Shown here in pieces: positions 39,520 through 50,561 of a stretch of 64,000 bases of DNA. Origin of the DNA: Endozoicomonas sp. 4G (lineage in GTDB: Bacteria; Pseudomonadota; Gammaproteobacteria; Pseudomonadales; Endozoicomonadaceae). The stretch is from assembly GCF_023822025.1 (NCBI RefSeq), contig NZ_CP082909.1, forward strand, positions 2,904,001-2,968,000. The letters are read 5' to 3'. The translations under genes were made by a program, and so were the position numbers. The notes under the pieces were generated by a model, which did not search any database, had not been told where the DNA came from, and saw only the letters and a program-made list of their open reading frames with translations. Within the stretch, counting starts at the first letter, position 1; each line of letters begins with the position of its first letter.

Positions 39520-42500
39520 TTGAAACAGACTGATTTTCCTTTCGTGTTCACCATTTATCACTCAAACCAGCTAGACCTGCTCAAAGACCTGCTGATTGAC
39601 CGAATACAACGGGACCCACTGCCCAACCCACTGGCCGATGAGCAAATTCTTGTTCAGAGCCCCGGCATGGCTCAGTGGCTTCGGCAGGAACTGGCACAAT
39701 CCATGGGCATTGCGGCGTCGCTCAGCTTTCCGCTGCCAGCCAGTTTCCTCTGGGAGATGTTCGTCAAGGTGCTGCCGGATGTCCCAAAACGTTCAGCGTT
39801 TAACAAAGAAGCCATGACCTGGAAGCTGATGTCATTGCTGCCGGACATGCTCAATGAAGAGGCGTTCAAACCCCTCAGACACTACCTGGCTGATGACAGC
39901 GACACCGTGCGCTGTTACCAGCTGGCAGGCAAAGTCGCCGACCTTTTTGACCAATACCTGGTCTACCGCCCGGAATGGGTTGCTGACTGGGAACAGGGAA
40001 AAGATGCCACAGCCAGAGATCAGCTCTGGCAGCCTGTGCTCTGGCGAGCTTTGGTCGCCAAAACATCCGAAGCCGGACAACCTCACTGGCACCGGGCCAA
40101 TATGCACCACAGTTTTCTCAGTGCCTTGGAGAATGGCGTTTATAAAGAACGCCTGCCCCGCAGACTGTTTGTTTTCGGGATTTCTGCACTCCCCCCACAT
40201 TTTGTCGAAACCCTGAAAGCCCTGGGTCAGCAAACCGATGTCCATCTCATGGTCTGCAACCCCTGCCAATACTATTGGGGAGACGAGAAAGACCCCAAAT
40301 ACCTGGCCAGACTGGCAGCCCGGCTGTTTAGCAAACAGGCTGACCATTCGTTGGCAAAGACCGATAAAGGCACTCCGGAACAGAATGACCTGTTCGAGTC
40401 GCTGGTTGATGAGCAAAGCAACGCCCTGTTAGCCTCCATGGGCAAGCTGGGCAGAGATTACATGCATCAGCTTCATGATCTGGACGCCTCAGAGATCGTT
40501 GCCTTTGTCGAAGGTCAGGAAGACTCCCTGCTGCACCGGATTCAAAAAGATATTCTGGACCTGACCGACCGAAGTCTGGAGAATCCTGTCACTATTGCTC
40601 CAGACGACCAATCCCTGGCTTTCCATAACTGCCACAGTGCACTGAGAGAAGTGGAAGTGCTCCATGACCAGCTGCTCAGGCTGTTTGAACGGAACCCTGA
40701 TCTCACCCCCAGGGATGTTGTCGTCATGCTACCCGATGTCGATCAGTACAGCCCCTGGATTCAGGCTGTTTTCGGTGGCCTGCCGGATCATCAAAAGGAT
40801 CCACGGTATATTCCCTTTGCTATTTCAGATCGCAGTGCCCGCCAGGAATTTCCATTGCTGAAAGGCTTGCTGGAACTGCTGGATCTGGACAATCAACGCT
40901 GTGGTGCCCAGGAAATGCTGGAGCTGCTGGAAATCCCAGCGATTCAGAGACGCTTCCAGATTGATGAAAAGGGCTTTGAACTCCTGCGTCGATGGATCCA
41001 TGAGTCAGGCATTCGCTGGGGATTGAGCCCTGAACACCAGAGTGGTTTTGGCGTCCCCCCAAGAGAAAGTAACTCCTGGCTCTTTGGCCTCAAGCGTATG
41101 CTGCTGGGTTATGCCCTGCCTGAAGACACCGGACTTTTCTCAGGCATACTGCCACTGGACTCTGCACAGGGGATGAATGCCGTTCTGAGCGGCCAGCTGG
41201 CGGTTTTTGTTGAAGAAGCCTCTGAACTGATTCGGCAACTCAACGAATCTCGCACCATTGAAAGCTGGACACTCTTTATTAACCAGATACTGGAAAAGTT
41301 CTTTGAGCCCGATGAAGAGGATGAGTACGCACTGAAACTGGTCAGAAGTTCACTGGAACATCTGACAGAGCAGATTCGGGATGCAGGCTATAGCGACCCG
41401 TTATCCCGCCCCGTGTTACTGGATTACCTGACAGAGCGACTCACCAGCGAACGGAGCAGCCAGAAATTCCTTTCAGGCCGTGTCAATTTCTGCACCCTGA
41501 TGCCCATGCGATCCATCCCTTTCAAAGTGGTGTGTCTGCTGGGCATGAATGACGGTGCCTATCCAAGAAGCATTCCCCCTGCCGGTTTTGACTTGATGAC
41601 AGAGAGCCCCCGACGGGGTGATCGCTCTCGTCGTGAAGACGACCGTTACCTGTTTCTGGAAGCTTTGCTGTCGGCCAGGGAGACTTTTTACATCAGCTAC
41701 ACCGGTCGCAATATCAAGGACAACAGTGAACGTATACCTTCGGTGCTGGTGACGGAACTGCAAGAATATTGCAGCCAGTTTTTCCCCGGCCAGTTTTTCC
41801 CCGATAATAAGGCGTTTCAGAAGCTGATCACAGAACACCGACTGCAACCATTCAGTCAGGAAAACTTCATCCCGGACAGTGGCCTGTTCAGTTATGCCAG
41901 AGAATGGCTACCCGCTGCCAGTATCCGGACTGAATCATCAGCCCCTTTTCTGGCGTCATCACTCAGTGCCCGGGAACTGCCGGAAGAACTTGAAGTTCCG
42001 GAGTTATTAAGGTTCTTCCGTAATCCCAGCCAATATTTCTGCAACCGCCGATTAAAGGTCTTTTTCGAACAACAAGAAACCCTGTTGGCCGACACTGAAC
42101 CGTTTGCCCTGGATCCGCTGGACACCTACGGGCTCAAAGTTTCCATGCTGGATACCCTGTTGGTAGAGAACAGACCGGACAGCCTCCGGGAAAAATTAAA
42201 CGCCACCGGCACACTACCCCATGGCGCCTTTGGTGAGCTGCTTCTGGAAGATCAGCAGAATGCCGTCACACCTCTGGTAGAAAAGCTAAGAGATGCCGGA
42301 CTTGTCCCCCTGGATGATGTTGAGGTCAATCTGTCAGTAGCCGGTATCAAGGTCACTGGCTGGCTGAAACAGCATTATTCATTTGCAGGCCAGAACTCCG
42401 GACTGCTGCGCTACCGGGCGGCCAACCTTAAAGCCAAGGACAAACTCTTTGCCTGGATTGAACATCTTCTGCATTCTGCCTCTCTGGAAAGTCATTCAGA

Positions 42501-42876
42501 AACCGGTGGTCATACCCGACTGATGGGACTGGATGGCGAGATCGTATTTACTGCCATCCCTGCACAACAGGCCAGGGCTTACCTTGACGATCTGGTGTCT
42601 CTCTACCGGCAAGGGCAAACCCGACCAATTCCTTTTTTCCCAAAGACTTCACAGGCGTGGCTGGAAAAAGTGGACGACGATGAAAAAGCACGCAAAGCGG
42701 CTGAAACGGCCTTTTATGGCGGCTTTAAAGTTCACGGGGAAGTGGAGGACGCTTACATTCACCGGAGTTTTCCTGAACTGGAACCTGTCTTTGACGAATT
42801 TACCGACCTGAGTCGTCTTATTCTTGAGCCCATGACCAAAATAATGGAAGTGGTTTCAGAAGGAGGCCAAAAATGA
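39520..42876 (+). CDS. recC: exodeoxyribonuclease V subunit RecC
   Basis: Chi-recognising subunit of RecBCD. 1118 residues (1122 in E. coli). TTG start at 39520 with AAGAGTTAGAG upstream; the FTIYHSNQLDLL that follows matches the family amino end. Strong conserved blocks are ILVQSPGMAQWL, FPLPASFLWEMFV, CTLMPMRSIPFKVVCLLGMN and GDRSRREDDRYLFLEAL. The stop overlaps the recB ATG by four bases. Confidence 0.96.
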   Translation: MKQTDFPFVFTIYHSNQLDLLKDLLIDRIQRDPLPNPLADEQILVQSPGMAQWLRQELAQSMGIAASLSFPLPASFLWEMFVKVLPDVPKRSAFNKEAMTWKLMSLLPDMLNEEAFKPLRHYLADDSDTVRCYQLAGKVADLFDQYLVYRPEWVADWEQGKDATARDQLWQPVLWRALVAKTSEAGQPHWHRANMHHSFLSALENGVYKERLPRRLFVFGISALPPHFVETLKALGQQTDVHLMVCNPCQYYWGDEKDPKYLARLAARLFSKQADHSLAKTDKGTPEQNDLFESLVDEQSNALLASMGKLGRDYMHQLHDLDASEIVAFVEGQEDSLLHRIQKDILDLTDRSLENPVTIAPDDQSLAFHNCHSALREVEVLHDQLLRLFERNPDLTPRDVVVMLPDVDQYSPWIQAVFGGLPDHQKDPRYIPFAISDRSARQEFPLLKGLLELLDLDNQRCGAQEMLELLEIPAIQRRFQIDEKGFELLRRWIHESGIRWGLSPEHQSGFGVPPRESNSWLFGLKRMLLGYALPEDTGLFSGILPLDSAQGMNAVLSGQLAVFVEEASELIRQLNESRTIESWTLFINQILEKFFEPDEEDEYALKLVRSSLEHLTEQIRDAGYSDPLSRPVLLDYLTERLTSERSSQKFLSGRVNFCTLMPMRSIPFKVVCLLGMNDGAYPRSIPPAGFDLMTESPRRGDRSRREDDRYLFLEALLSARETFYISYTGRNIKDNSERIPSVLVTELQEYCSQFFPGQFFPDNKAFQKLITEHRLQPFSQENFIPDSGLFSYAREWLPAASIRTESSAPFLASSLSARELPEELEVPELLRFFRNPSQYFCNRRLKVFFEQQETLLADTEPFALDPLDTYGLKVSMLDTLLVENRPDSLREKLNATGTLPHGAFGELLLEDQQNAVTPLVEKLRDAGLVPLDDVEVNLSVAGIKVTGWLKQHYSFAGQNSGLLRYRAANLKAKDKLFAWIEHLLHSASLESHSETGGHTRLMGLDGEIVFTAIPAQQARAYLDDLVSLYRQGQTRPIPFFPKTSQAWLEKVDDDEKARKAAETAFYGGFKVHGEVEDAYIHRSFPELEPVFDEFTDLSRLILEPMTKIMEVVSEGGQK

Positions 42877-45800
42877 CGGCTACTACCAGTACCACCACAA
42901 CTAGTACCACAACAACAAACAAGCAGCCTGTGGCCAATAAGCCCCTGCAACTGAATGCAGAAACCTTCCCCTTGCACGGAAACCGCCTGATCGAAGCCAG
43001 CGCCGGCACCGGCAAAACCTACACCATTGCCAACCTTTTTCTCAGGTTGGTTCTTGGCCATGGACCTGAGCACAATCAGGCAATATCGGCCCACTGCCAA
43101 CCCCTGACCGTTGATCAGATTCTGGTGGTGACCTTTACCGCAGCCGCCACTGAGGAACTGAGAGATCGCATTCGTGCCCGACTTCACCAGGCCAGGGAAG
43201 CCTTTGAAAAAGGCCTGAAGGATGATGCATTTATTGCAACGCTGATGAACGACCTTGATCGTCATACCGAAAGAGCACGACTGCTGCTGGCTGCAGAACG
43301 TCAGATGGATGAAGCCGCGGTATTCACCATACACGGCTTCTGTCAGAGAATGCTGAAACAGCACGCCTTTGAAAGCGGCACGTTGTTTACCAATGAGTTG
43401 ATTACCGACGAATCCCGATTGCTGGAACAGTCAGCCGCCGACTTCTGGCGCACCGAACTTTATCCGCTGGACAAGCCTCTGGCACGACTGGCCCGATCAG
43501 TCTGGAAAACCCCCGATGATCTGCTCAACGCCCTTCGCGGGCTACTGGGTAAGCCGGGTCTGCAAGTCAAAACCGGCACAATGCCTGGCACCCTTGAAGG
43601 TTTTAACCGACAGTATGTTGAACCTGCCCTGGCCATCAGAAATCTTTGGCGTGACGATCGCGGCGACATAGAAGACCAACTGCTCTCCTGTGGCCTTAAA
43701 AAAAACAGCAAACCGTTCAAGCGAATAGCCGAGATGGCGGCGTTTGCCAACAGTGACGCCCTCTTCCCGAAGCTTGGCAAGCACGAGAGCTGGGAAATCT
43801 ATGGCAGGGAGATTCTGGAAAAAGCCCTTTCCAAACAGGGCAAACTGCCCACACACAGGGTTTTTGCCCTTATTGAAGACTTGCTGAATCAACCCGTCAG
43901 CATTCAGGATGCTTTCAAAAGCATGATGCTCTCCAGGGCACTGTCCAGCATTGCCCAGAGAAGCCTCTCAATCAAAAACCAGAAGCATCAGATGTCGTTT
44001 AACGATCTTCTGACTCGTCTCCATCAGGCACTTCATCGGGATCATGGCGAACAGTTGGCCAACACACTGCGAGCCCAGTTCCCAGTGGCTATGATCGATG
44101 AGTTTCAGGATACTGACCCACTGCAATACGCCATTTTCAGTCGGATCTACCCAGATCACTCAAGCCCCAACCGTGATGCCGGACTGTTTATGATCGGCGA
44201 CCCAAAACAGGCTATCTATGCCTTCAGGGGAGCCGACATTTTCACTTATATGCAAGCCAGACGACAGGTCTCGGCTCACTACTCCCTGGATACCAACTGG
44301 CGCTCCAGCAGCAATATGGTGCACAGTGTCAACCGGATATTTGAGCAGTGTCTCCAAACAACTGCTGACCAAAGTCGTCCCCCTTTTATTTACCAGGACA
44401 TTCCCTTTTTATCCGTCAAGCCTTCACCAAAAGCTGACCATCATCGTCTATTGGAAGCAAACGCCGAGATTCCGGCTTTAACGATCTGGTGGCAGGATAA
44501 TGAAAGTGCCGCGGTGGGCAAAACCGACTATGAGCAGACCATGACCCTGACGACAGCCAGTGAAGTCAACCGATTGCTGAGTCAGGCTCAGGCCGCTATT
44601 CATTCAGATGAACACCAGCAGCCTTTAAAAGCCGGAGATATTGCCATCCTGGTGAGAACTGGCCGACAGGGTCTGATGATCAGGGAAGCTCTGGCAAAAC
44701 AGGGGATTCCCAGCGTTTATCTGAGCAGCAGTGATTCCGTATTTGCCGCCAATGAGGCGGTGGATGTGCTAAGAATTCTCACCGCCTGTCTCAATCCGGG
44801 CCATGATAGAACCTTGAGATCCGCCCTGGCCACGCCACTGTTGAATCTGACGGCTAAGGCTCTGGACGCACTGAACGAGGATGAGCTGGCCTGGGAACAG
44901 GCCGTCGAAGAGTTTTCAGGCTATCACCAGATCTGGATGAAACAGGGTGTTCTGCCCATGCTCAGAGTACTGGTGCAAAAGCGTAAACTGGCAGAACAGT
45001 TGTTAGCAAAAGACCATGGCGAACGACGTCTGACAGACCTGCTGCATGTGGGTGAACTGCTGGCTGCAGCCAGTCTTGAGCTGGAAAGCCCCCACGCTCT
45101 GCAGCGATGGCTGTCTGAACACATTCGCACACCGGATACTCATGCCGATGAACAGCAACTGCATCTTGAAAGCGAACGCAACCGGGTGCAGATTGTCACC
45201 ATCCATAAATCCAAGGGACTGGAATACCCCGTCGTATTTTTGCCCTATATCTGTAGTTTCAGGGAAGCAGAAGAACCGGTTTATCATGACAGCGAACACA
45301 CGACTTTAGACCTGTCGGGTGATGATCAGGCCCTGGTTAAAGCCGATGAAGAAAGACTGGCTGAGGACATTCGACTGCTTTATGTTGCGCTGACTCGTTC
45401 TGTCCATCGTTGCTACGTGGGTATGGCTCCTGTGAAAAGTGGCTCCGGACGAAAAGGTGACCTGACCGACTTGCACAGAACCGCCATTGGCTGGTTGTTA
45501 AATGGCCCTGACCCGCTGGATTATGGGACGTTGGAGCAACAACTGAAACACCTGGCCGGAAGCCTCCCGGCCATTGATTTCCAGCCCGTTGAAGACCTTC
45601 AGCTGCCTTTGTATCAGAGCGAAGCTGAAGAAGACCGTCGTCTGGTCGCGGCCGAGTTCCGGGGTGAAGTCCAGAAAGACTGGTGGGTGACCAGCTACTC
45701 GGCATTGTCCAGAACCTCACACTCTCATCATAAAGAGCCGGGGCACCCGACGGTTCAGGAACCTGATGCTTCACTGGAAACCGCTGGTCTGGACATCGAA

Positions 45801-46634
45801 GTGGTGAGTGAAGCGGAAGAAGCGGTTACCAGTGAACTGCAACCCGAGGCGGAAAAACTGGATATTTTTACTTTTCCCAAAGGTGCTCGCCCCGGAACCT
45901 TTCTGCACGCTCTGTTCGAAAACCTCGAAGACCTGACCGCAAATACGTTGAACTCATTACCCTGCAATTTATCCGACTATGTACTGAAACAATTACAAAC
46001 AGAAGGCTTTGATGAGAAGTGGTGCCCTACCCTCGAAAAGATGCTGGATCACTGTCTGAAAGCACCATTGAACGACACTGGATTAACTTTGGGAGATCTT
46101 CCTAAACACTCCAAAAAAGTGGAGATGGAGTTTTATCTGCCGGTAAGCAGACTCAGAGCCGGGGAATTAAACGCTATCCTGCAATCGGAAGACACATTGT
46201 CGGCCCAGGCTGGTTTACTGGATTTTGTCACCGTGAAAGGCATGTTAAAAGGTTTTATCGATCTGACCTTTGAACATCAGGGCCGCTGGTATGTCCTGGA
46301 CTACAAGTCGAACTGGCTGGGCGACCAGCTCAGCGACTACACTCGGGAAAACATGCGGAACGTTATGATTGAGCACCGGTACGACCTTCAGTATCAGCTC
46401 TACTCACTAGCACTGCACAGACTGCTGAGCAGCCGACTGCCAGATTATGACTTTGAACAGCATTTTGGTGGTGTGTATTACCTGTTTCTCAGGGGCGTCC
46501 GAAAAGATGAACCGCAGCGTCCGGGCATTTTCTATTGTCGCCCGAATAAAACCCTGATTGAAAAGCTGGATCGTCTTTTTTATGGAGACTCACCCTTGAG
46601 TGAAGAAGACTCCACCCTGACTGGAGCCTCCTGA
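42873..46634 (+). CDS. recB: exodeoxyribonuclease V subunit RecB
   Basis: 3'-5' helicase and nuclease subunit. 1253 residues. Walker A IEASAGTGKTYTIANLF near residue 37, DEFQDTDPLQYAIF as motif II, VTIHKSKGLEYPVVFLPYI as motif V, and nuclease residues in GFIDLTFEHQG and VLDYKSNWLG. The first 20 residues are a Thr/Ser run (TATTSTTTTSTTTT) not typical of the family, apparently a codon-repeat expansion. The stop shares a base with the recD start. Confidence 0.97.
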   Translation: MTATTSTTTTSTTTTNKQPVANKPLQLNAETFPLHGNRLIEASAGTGKTYTIANLFLRLVLGHGPEHNQAISAHCQPLTVDQILVVTFTAAATEELRDRIRARLHQAREAFEKGLKDDAFIATLMNDLDRHTERARLLLAAERQMDEAAVFTIHGFCQRMLKQHAFESGTLFTNELITDESRLLEQSAADFWRTELYPLDKPLARLARSVWKTPDDLLNALRGLLGKPGLQVKTGTMPGTLEGFNRQYVEPALAIRNLWRDDRGDIEDQLLSCGLKKNSKPFKRIAEMAAFANSDALFPKLGKHESWEIYGREILEKALSKQGKLPTHRVFALIEDLLNQPVSIQDAFKSMMLSRALSSIAQRSLSIKNQKHQMSFNDLLTRLHQALHRDHGEQLANTLRAQFPVAMIDEFQDTDPLQYAIFSRIYPDHSSPNRDAGLFMIGDPKQAIYAFRGADIFTYMQARRQVSAHYSLDTNWRSSSNMVHSVNRIFEQCLQTTADQSRPPFIYQDIPFLSVKPSPKADHHRLLEANAEIPALTIWWQDNESAAVGKTDYEQTMTLTTASEVNRLLSQAQAAIHSDEHQQPLKAGDIAILVRTGRQGLMIREALAKQGIPSVYLSSSDSVFAANEAVDVLRILTACLNPGHDRTLRSALATPLLNLTAKALDALNEDELAWEQAVEEFSGYHQIWMKQGVLPMLRVLVQKRKLAEQLLAKDHGERRLTDLLHVGELLAAASLELESPHALQRWLSEHIRTPDTHADEQQLHLESERNRVQIVTIHKSKGLEYPVVFLPYICSFREAEEPVYHDSEHTTLDLSGDDQALVKADEERLAEDIRLLYVALTRSVHRCYVGMAPVKSGSGRKGDLTDLHRTAIGWLLNGPDPLDYGTLEQQLKHLAGSLPAIDFQPVEDLQLPLYQSEAEEDRRLVAAEFRGEVQKDWWVTSYSALSRTSHSHHKEPGHPTVQEPDASLETAGLDIEVVSEAEEAVTSELQPEAEKLDIFTFPKGARPGTFLHALFENLEDLTANTLNSLPCNLSDYVLKQLQTEGFDEKWCPTLEKMLDHCLKAPLNDTGLTLGDLPKHSKKVEMEFYLPVSRLRAGELNAILQSEDTLSAQAGLLDFVTVKGMLKGFIDLTFEHQGRWYVLDYKSNWLGDQLSDYTRENMRNVMIEHRYDLQYQLYSLALHRLLSSRLPDYDFEQHFGGVYYLFLRGVRKDEPQRPGIFYCRPNKTLIEKLDRLFYGDSPLSEEDSTLTGAS

Positions 46635-48661
46635 TGATTAATGCCATCAAACATCTTTATCAACAAGGCAAGATTCGCCCGCTGGATTACCAGTTTGCAC
46701 GCTTTATTCACGAAATCGACAGTAACCCCTGGTTGACTCTGGCCGCCGCAATCACCAGTTACGAACTGGGCAAAGGTAATCTCTGCGTAGAGCTGGAGCA
46801 GCTTGGGGAAGGTCAGTTGTTTGACCTCAGTCGGGAAGAAAGCAACCGATTGCGAGGTGTTGCTACTTTTCCAGAGGAAAAGCCATGCCTTGTTGATGCT
46901 GATTTTATTTTTTCTCGCATAGTGCGAACTCATGGACTGGGTGACGGCTCAAAAGCAAGTCCCCTGGTTCTGGACAAACGTCTCTACCTGTATCGATACT
47001 GGCAACATGAGTGCCTGGTGGCCCAACACCTGCTCAAAGCAGGACGACAGGCAGAAGACCTCCAGGAAACCCGAACTATTCTGGATCGACTGTTTCAGAG
47101 AAACTATTCAATGCTTTTTAAGAGTCGCCCTGACACCGACGATTCGAAAGTCCTTGAGGACTATCTGATTAAATGGCTGGATGTAGAATTTCCTGAAGAC
47201 ATTGACTGGCAGGCCTGCACCCAGACACTCGAGTCTGCTACTAAACCTGAAGACCTGAACATTCTGGATGACCTGATCCCACAAAAACATTGCCTGAACT
47301 GGCAGAAAGTGGCAGCGGCCACGGCGGCAACTCAACCTATGGTCATCATCAGCGGTGGACCCGGTACGGGTAAAACGACCACGGTCACACGACTGCTGGC
47401 CATGCTGGTTGAAAAAGGCCTGAAGAGTGGCAGGGTTCCCGACATCCGACTGGTGGCTCCCACCGGTAAAGCCTCTGCCCGACTCACTGAATCAATGGGT
47501 GGCGCTTTGCCCGCCCTTCATTGCAGTGAAGAGGTTCGCAACCTGATTCCCAGTCAGGCGGGCACGATTCATCGGCTTTTAGGCGTTATCCCCAACCGGC
47601 CTGAATTCCGCCACAATGCCAGCAACCCTTTGCATCTCGATATTCTGGTGGTGGATGAAGCGTCCATGGTTGATCTGCCACTGATGCGTCACCTGCTGGA
47701 TGCACTGCCAGATCACGCCCAGATCATTCTGTTAGGCGACAAAGATCAGCTAGCTTCAGTAGACGCTGGCAGTGTGCTGGGTGATATCTGTTCTGCTGCC
47801 GAAGGGGGTTGCTCATCGCAGCAGGCTGCCACACTGGCAAAATTAACGGGCTTTAATCTGAAACCATGGTCAACTCGACAGGGTCAGTTTATCAATGACC
47901 GTTTCTGCCAGCTTCAGAAAAGTTACCGGTTTGATGCCCGATCAGGAATAGGCACACTGGCCAAAACCGTCAACAAAGGCGACGCCAGACAGACAACCAG
48001 AGTCTTTCAACAAAATTTTGATGATATTGCCCTGCACCCTGTCGACGATAAAAGCCATCAGCAACTGCTGTCACTCTGTGCACAAGGCTACACCCCCTAT
48101 CTTCAGGCTATTCATAATCAGCAGGATGCAAAAACAGTTCTGAAAGCCTTTAATCATTTTCGCCTGCTCTGTGCGCTGCGGGAAGGACGCTGGGGAGTAG
48201 AAGGACTGAATGACGGCATTCGCTCAACTCTGGCAAGAAAAAGCCTGATCCCGTCAGAAGGTTTATGGTACCCAGGCCGCCCGGTTCTGATTACCCGCAA
48301 CGCCCACGACCTTGGCCTGTACAACGGTGATATTGGTATTGCTCTTCCTGATAGTAATGGTCGCCTGAAAGTCGTCTTTGAATTACCCGACGGCAGCCTT
48401 AAGCATCTTCTACCCAGTCGTTTGCCGGAGCACCAGACGGTGTTTGCCATGACTATACACAAAAGCCAGGGCTCAGAATTCCCCCATACTGTGATGGCGC
48501 TACCCGAGCAGATGACACCGGTACTCACCCGGGAACTGGTTTACACCGGCATCACCCGGGCTAAAAACAAACTGGATCTGTTTGCACTGCCGCAGATTCT
48601 GGCCAAAGCCATTCAGCAGAAAACCCTGCGTTCATCTGGATTGAAAGATCGACTCATATGA
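46634..48661 (+). CDS. recD: exodeoxyribonuclease V subunit RecD
   Basis: 5'-3' helicase subunit. 675 residues. Walker A ISGGPGTGKTTTVTRLLAML at about 237, DILVVDEASMVDLPLM as motif II, LLGDKDQLASVDAG, and a carboxy TIHKSQGSEFPHTVMALP. Completes a recC-recB-recD operon with overlapping joints. The stop overlaps the ansA ATG by four bases. Confidence 0.96.
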   Translation: MINAIKHLYQQGKIRPLDYQFARFIHEIDSNPWLTLAAAITSYELGKGNLCVELEQLGEGQLFDLSREESNRLRGVATFPEEKPCLVDADFIFSRIVRTHGLGDGSKASPLVLDKRLYLYRYWQHECLVAQHLLKAGRQAEDLQETRTILDRLFQRNYSMLFKSRPDTDDSKVLEDYLIKWLDVEFPEDIDWQACTQTLESATKPEDLNILDDLIPQKHCLNWQKVAAATAATQPMVIISGGPGTGKTTTVTRLLAMLVEKGLKSGRVPDIRLVAPTGKASARLTESMGGALPALHCSEEVRNLIPSQAGTIHRLLGVIPNRPEFRHNASNPLHLDILVVDEASMVDLPLMRHLLDALPDHAQIILLGDKDQLASVDAGSVLGDICSAAEGGCSSQQAATLAKLTGFNLKPWSTRQGQFINDRFCQLQKSYRFDARSGIGTLAKTVNKGDARQTTRVFQQNFDDIALHPVDDKSHQQLLSLCAQGYTPYLQAIHNQQDAKTVLKAFNHFRLLCALREGRWGVEGLNDGIRSTLARKSLIPSEGLWYPGRPVLITRNAHDLGLYNGDIGIALPDSNGRLKVVFELPDGSLKHLLPSRLPEHQTVFAMTIHKSQGSEFPHTVMALPEQMTPVLTRELVYTGITRAKNKLDLFALPQILAKAIQQKTLRSSGLKDRLI

Positions 48662-49671
48662 GCAAAAAAATCTACGTTATTTACACCGGCGGCACCATCG
48701 GCATGAAGCCCACCGATTCGGGCTATGCCCCTTCCGGTAATATGCAGGCACTTTTGGATGAAAAGTTGCCTTCCCATGCCCGCAAGGGTCTTCCTGACTT
48801 TGATCTGGTTGAATATGAGGATCTGATTGATTCCAGTAATATCCGCCCACAAAACTGGCAGCAGATGGCAACGGATATTGCGGATCACTATGAAGACTAC
48901 GATGGTTTTGTCGTTCTGCACGGTACTGATACCATGGCGTTTTCCAGCTCCATGCTGTCATTTATGCTTCGCAATCTCGATAAACCGGTGATCTTCACAG
49001 GCTCCCAGATTCCATTGTGTGAACCCCGCAGTGATGGTCTGGAAAACTTTGTCGGCGCCCTGAGTCTTGCCACTGATGAGCGTATTAATGAAGTATGCCT
49101 GTACTTTAATGGTCGTTTAATGCGCGGTAACCGGGCTCGCAAACAAAATGCCTATCTATTCGATGCCTTTGATTCACCCAACTTTCCATGGCTGGGACGC
49201 GCTGATATCAATATCGAACTTAATGAAGCACTGTTACTAAAGCCTGAAAACAAGCCAGAGTTTCATCTTGAATGCGCTGAAGATACCCAGGTCGGCATTG
49301 TGCAACTGTTTCCCGGTATCACCGCCCAGTGGCTGGAAGCGGCTCTGAATCAACCGCAAAAAGCTTTTATTATGAGAACTTATGGCACAGGGAACGGCCC
49401 CGATGGCGACCCTGCTCTGCTGGACACTCTGAAAAAGGCGACAGATGCGGGCAAGATCATTGTTAACCTGACTCAATGTCACAGAGGTGCGGTTCATCAA
49501 GACAGCTATGCCGCCGGTTCAGCACTGGCCGAAGCGGGGGTGATTGGTGGTCTGGATACGACGACTGAAGCTATGTTCTGTAAGCTTCATCATTTGCTGT
49601 CAAAGGGCTATTCAACCTGGAAGATCAGAGAGCTGGTTGGACATAATATTGCTGGTGAGCTGACGATCTGA
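48658..49671 (+). CDS. ansA: cytoplasmic L-asparaginase I
   Basis: Hydrolyses asparagine to aspartate and ammonia. 337 residues. The two catalytic Thr regions are seen: IYVIYTGGTIGM at the start and VVLHGTDTMAFSSS near residue 85. No signal peptide, so type I (cytoplasmic). Overlap with recD suggests it is read from the recCBD transcript. Confidence 0.95.
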   Translation: MSKKIYVIYTGGTIGMKPTDSGYAPSGNMQALLDEKLPSHARKGLPDFDLVEYEDLIDSSNIRPQNWQQMATDIADHYEDYDGFVVLHGTDTMAFSSSMLSFMLRNLDKPVIFTGSQIPLCEPRSDGLENFVGALSLATDERINEVCLYFNGRLMRGNRARKQNAYLFDAFDSPNFPWLGRADINIELNEALLLKPENKPEFHLECAEDTQVGIVQLFPGITAQWLEAALNQPQKAFIMRTYGTGNGPDGDPALLDTLKKATDAGKIIVNLTQCHRGAVHQDSYAAGSALAEAGVIGGLDTTTEAMFCKLHHLLSKGYSTWKIRELVGHNIAGELTI

Positions 49672-49678
49672 GAATCAG

Positions 49679-49700
49679 ATGAGGACTTTCAAGTCCTCAT
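49679..49700. terminator. hairpin between convergent ansA and ung
   Basis: ATGAGGACTT pairs with AAGTCCTCAT around two bases (in practice a longer loop). Sits in the 39-base gap between the two stops. No T-run on either side. Confidence 0.5.
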
Positions 49701-49710
49701 TCGGTCAATG

Positions 49711-50394
49711 TTAAACAGCTGGCAGCTGCCAGTCGATAGGCTGCAAACCTTTGGAAACCAGGTAATCATTGGTCTGGGAAAAAGGTCGGCTACCAAAAAA
49801 ACCTCGATGTGCTGACAGTGGCGAAGGGTGCACTGCCTGTAGTACAAGATGTTTAGAGCGGTCAATGAACTGTCCCTTGCGCTGGGCATAACTGCCCCAG
49901 AGAATAAACACCAGACCTTCCCTTTTGCTGTTCAGCTCAGCAATCACTTTGTCAGTAAACTGTTCCCAGCCTCGTTTCTGATGAGATGCGGCCTGCTTGT
50001 GCTCAACCGTTAAAACACTGTTGAGTAGCAAAACACCCTGCTCAGCCCAGTGCTCCAGACAACCGTGTTGGGCGGGGGGGATCCCGAGATCGTTTTGCAG
50101 CTCTTTATACATATTTACCAGTGACGGGGGAATCCGCACGTCGGGACGCACTGAGAAACAAAGTCCATGGGCCTGACCCGGACCGTGGTAGGGGTCTTGC
50201 CCCAGGATCACCACCTTGACCTGTTCAAAAGGCGTCAGATCCATAGCCCGAAAATATTCACTGCCTTTTGGGTAAATCGTTTTACCAGCAGCTTTTTCAC
50301 TCATCAGGAAGCTACGCAGAACCTGCATATACTCCTTGTCGAACTCATCCCGCAAATGAGTCTTCCAGGAAGGCTCCAGCCTGATCTCCTGCAT
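49711..50394 (-). CDS. ung: uracil-DNA glycosylase
   Basis: Removes uracil from DNA at the start of base-excision repair. 227 residues. Catalytic Asp in the water-activating loop [18 protein letters not shown] and the His loop [18 protein letters not shown] are complete. Converges on ansA. Confidence 0.97.
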   Translation of the reverse strand: MQEIRLEPSWKTHLRDEFDKEYMQVLRSFLMSEKAAGKTIYPKGSEYFRAMDLTPFEQVKVVILGQDPYHGPGQAHGLCFSVRPDVRIPPSLVNMYKELQNDLGIPPAQHGCLEHWAEQGVLLLNSVLTVEHKQAASHQKRGWEQFTDKVIAELNSKREGLVFILWGSYAQRKGQFIDRSKHLVLQAVHPSPLSAHRGFFGSRPFSQTNDYLVSKGLQPIDWQLPAV

Positions 50395-50561
50395 AGGATT
50401 TCCCCAGTTCAGCAGAGGTTAAACATAATCGGGCATTATACACATACGGGTTGAACCGGGTTTACAAAAATAGTTTTTACAAAAAAACAGCGTCGTACAC
50501 CCGATGGAAGAAAGGTGTACGATATCTTTGACTTTACAGAACGCTGGTTTTAGTTCAGTGA

